Positions 62,201 to 64,000 of a DNA stretch of 64,000 nucleotides are shown here, one piece after another. The DNA lies in the NCBI GenBank assembly GCA_050115915.1, contig JASFPP010000002.1:4754-68753 (forward strand), read 5' to 3'. The position numbers and the translations under genes are program-made. The notes under the pieces were generated by a model. The model saw only the letters and a list, made by a program, of their open reading frames with translations. It was not told where the DNA came from and searched no databases. Position 1 is the stretch's first letter, and the number at the start of each line of letters is the position of its first letter. This stretch comes from WTAW01 sp050115915. GTDB taxonomy: Bacteria; Acidobacteriota; Aminicenantia; Aminicenantales; Aminicenantaceae.

Positions 62201-62722
62201 TTACCACTTGCCGTCCATCTGGAATTCCGCTCCGCCCAGCCAGAATCCCGAACGGGTCACGGAATCGAGCTGAGCCTGGAGAAGATCATAGTGGAATTTT
62301 TCTTCTTCGCTGATCTCACGGAAGATCTTCTTCGCGACCGGATCGTCGGCATCTGCCGAAGCTTGAGCAAAAAACCGAATCGCGTTTTCCTCGAGCTCCA
62401 TCCCCACACGAAGAGCCTCAACCTCTCCCTTGGCATCTTCCCTCTTCATATTCTCCTTGAGCTTTGTGATGAGAGGGGCTTCGCCGTCTTCCACCTCTTC
62501 TCTGATGTACTGCTTCCAATCGGTGCCGCCGAGAATCTCGTTGAACATCTTGCCAAAGGTTTCCAGGTGCTTCACTTCTTCCTCGGCGAGAAAATGAAAC
62601 ATCTTCTTCCCCTTCTCATGAGTGGTGATTTCCGCGGCATGATCAAAAAACTTTCGTCCGTTGATCTCCAGTTTGATGGCTTCTATAATGGCGTTTTCAA
62701 CCTGTTCGCTTATTTGTTTCAT
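62201..62722 (-). CDS. Rubrerythrin/ferritin-like di-iron protein
   Basis: A 173-residue all-helical protein with GAGGAG before the ATG. Two ferritin-like metal motifs: AIKLEINGRKFF with AEEEVKHLETF (E...ExxH) in the first half, and RVGMELEENAIRFF with EISEEEKFHYDLL (E...ExxH) in the second. There is no rubredoxin domain; the short tail ends WLGGAEFQMDGKW. The 'erythrin' type is linked to peroxide detoxification in anaerobes. Supports an anaerobic or microaerobic host. Confidence 0.9.
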   Translation of the reverse strand: MKQISEQVENAIIEAIKLEINGRKFFDHAAEITTHEKGKKMFHFLAEEEVKHLETFGKMFNEILGGTDWKQYIREEVEDGEAPLITKLKENMKREDAKGEVEALRVGMELEENAIRFFAQASADADDPVAKKIFREISEEEKFHYDLLQAQLDSVTRSGFWLGGAEFQMDGKW

Positions 62723-62825
62723 GGGTTTTCTCCTCTATTGATTATCGATAAGATTACGCTTAAATTTTAAATCTCAACGCATATGAACTGCCAAGTATAA
62801 TTAATAATTATTGGGAGCGCAACTC

Positions 62826-63728
62826 CTAATTTTTGGTCTTTTTCCAGGCCTCGATGAATTTGACAGCACTCGTGACCATAGCGTTGACCGTTTTTTCACC
62901 GCGCTCTCTGGTTGCTCTTTTTGGATCGCCCGTAGACCATATCCCGTTCGACGAAAGCTCATGGCTGGCCCCCCCTTTTTTGGTCTCTTCAGGAACACCC
63001 TGAACCGAGCTCAACAGGGCGTACAATTCAGGATCCTTACGGCCCAAGTCAACGATCTCCTGGATTTTCGGAGACGCTTTAAACTTGGGTTTTTCGGCTC
63101 TCTCCATTTTGACCAACTCGGGTTTGAGGTAGAGCATGATCGATGTTTCGTTGATCCCTGCGTGCGTGTCGTAAACGCCCGGGATATCATCCGAGTATGT
63201 CTGGAACGAGGCCCCTGCGCCGATGGCCACGGCAGAGGCCTCGGTCGTATGGTTTATCCTGTGGATCACCTTGCTCTCCACGATATGGTTTCCACCGTGA
63301 TAGTTGAAGAACATGAAGCGACGGAACCCGTATTTCATGAGCATTTCGGCGGTCTCGAAAAGAACCTGCTCCATCGTCTCCGGTTTGAGGCTCAACGAAC
63401 CGGCAAAGCCTGAATGGTAGACGCTGTATCCTGAGAGCAGCACAGGTGCGACAACAACACCCGTTTTTGCCGAAATCATCTTTGACATTCCCACAGCCTC
63501 ATAAAAATCTGTCCCTAATGGCATATGGGGGCCGTGCTGTTCGGTGCTGCCAAGGGGGATGATGACCATATCGCTGGTTTTCAGGTATTCGGCCACATCC
63601 GTCCAGCTCATCTCCTGGAGAACAAGAGCCTTGGCCTCCTCCTGGGCGATCCCTAAACTTCCTGCAAGCAGGACCGTGACCGCAACCCAAAGGATTTGAA
63701 AGTTTAGCCGGGGTGTTCTTTTGATCAT
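62826..63728 (-). CDS. Secreted creatininase-family amidohydrolase
   Basis: About 300 residues; ATG at 63728 after GGAGG. A signal peptide (LNFQILWVAVTVLLAGSLGIA) is followed by the creatininase fold: metal ligands in PLGSTEQHGPHMPLGTDF (Glu, His, Asp), the His in FFNYHGGNH and Glu in HAGINETSIML. Cytosolic members include creatininase, MftE and FAPy deformylase; secreted ones are uncharacterised and are common in this bacterial group. Probably hydrolyses an amide or peptide outside the cytoplasm. Confidence 0.9.
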   Translation of the reverse strand: MIKRTPRLNFQILWVAVTVLLAGSLGIAQEEAKALVLQEMSWTDVAEYLKTSDMVIIPLGSTEQHGPHMPLGTDFYEAVGMSKMISAKTGVVVAPVLLSGYSVYHSGFAGSLSLKPETMEQVLFETAEMLMKYGFRRFMFFNYHGGNHIVESKVIHRINHTTEASAVAIGAGASFQTYSDDIPGVYDTHAGINETSIMLYLKPELVKMERAEKPKFKASPKIQEIVDLGRKDPELYALLSSVQGVPEETKKGGASHELSSNGIWSTGDPKRATRERGEKTVNAMVTSAVKFIEAWKKTKN

Positions 63729-63823
63729 ATTTTCCCTCCTTTTTTTATGTTTTTCCATGCCGGAAAAATCATTCTAGTTCTTTACCCCCGCTATTTCAAT
63801 AATGGAAAAAATAAACATCCTAA

Positions 63824-63922
63824 AGCTATTTTATCACAGGAGGTTTTACAGCATTTCCCTATATCCTGGCGGCCTTCGAGATCCTGGCTATAGGTCTCCT
63901 CATATATTTCAAGGTAAAGTGA
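63824..63922 (+). pseudogene. Possible C-terminal fragment of a membrane protein
   Basis: An open stretch of 32 codons to TGA with the hydrophobic sequence FTAFPYILAAFEILAIGL and a basic end. No start codon or ribosome-binding site in frame. It may be the decayed tail of a transporter; otherwise 63729-64000 shows no gene. Confidence 0.25.
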
Positions 63923-64000
63923 AGGCCTTGAAACACATAATTTTCTAACTCCCCATAGGGATTGCGATTATTTCAGGGAAGAAACATAGACTAACTGAAG

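Overview
This window looks like a chromosome segment from an uncultured, protein-fermenting Gram-negative bacterium. The gene style best fits Candidatus Aminicenantes (OP8) or another relative of the Acidobacteriota. The grounds are: a SusC-type TonB-dependent receptor with a carboxypeptidase-regulatory domain, a DUF5916 outer-membrane protein, a zinc-ribbon/PknB kinase fused to a TolB-like propeller, SBBP repeats, several Tat-type DUF362 and aldo/keto-reductase proteins, and many secreted peptidases (S46, M28, M14, M19, creatininase type). This is inference from family content; there is no rRNA here to confirm it.

Layout. 0-9 kb: amino-acid/Na+ symporter, mgtE, recO, a secreted S46 dipeptidyl-peptidase, a DUF1624 membrane protein, an S41 peptidase remnant, an NHL propeller and a stand-alone receiver. 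About 9-20.4 kb is an accessory, more AT-rich stretch: a beta-helix protein and an Fe-S aldo/keto reductase with divergent sigma-54-like promoters, a large Ser/Thr kinase, a giant SBBP/FG-GAP protein, three debris copies of a TPR-protein C terminus, and two truncated tRNA 3' halves plus one intact tRNA-Ala, which I read as scars of tandem tRNA integration. 20.7-28.5 kb is the conserved block ftsH-folP-cdaA-cdaR-glmM-pdxJ plus an M20 amidohydrolase (c-di-AMP signalling and cell-wall precursor supply). 28.5-34 kb: an RF-like GGQ protein, an M14 carboxypeptidase, a PTS-IIA/zinc-ribbon fusion, a PfkB kinase and a DUF362 protein.

34.1-41.2 kb is the most interesting region. It is a convergent, two-sided locus: DUF6305-like secreted protein, unknown membrane protein, ion-transporter-superfamily permease, 49-aa membrane peptide and membrane-anchored ASTE/M14-type zinc hydrolase on the plus strand, facing pgsB-pgsC-pgsW (poly-gamma-glutamate synthase) on the minus strand. 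No pgsA or CapD/GGT is seen. I propose it as a variant poly-gamma-glutamate (or related amide-linked polymer) synthesis, handling and trimming system.

41.3-49.7 kb: M28 peptidase with a degenerate M19-like tail, DUF5916 protein, class V aminotransferase, DUF362 protein and DUF89 phosphatase. 49.8-60.5 kb: transglutaminase-like protein, a TonB receptor, and a regulatory module made of a solute-binding protein, histidine kinase, NtrC-type activator, receiver protein, 63-aa protein and Fis-type protein. Three sigma-54-like promoters sit exactly at the heads of its three transcription units, and the TonB receptor leader also holds an intrinsic terminator between promoter and ribosome-binding site. 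60.8-64 kb: M19 dipeptidase, rubrerythrin-like protein, creatininase-family protein.

Start sites were moved downstream of the longest possible start where a Shine-Dalgarno sequence or signal peptide required it; these choices are noted per gene.
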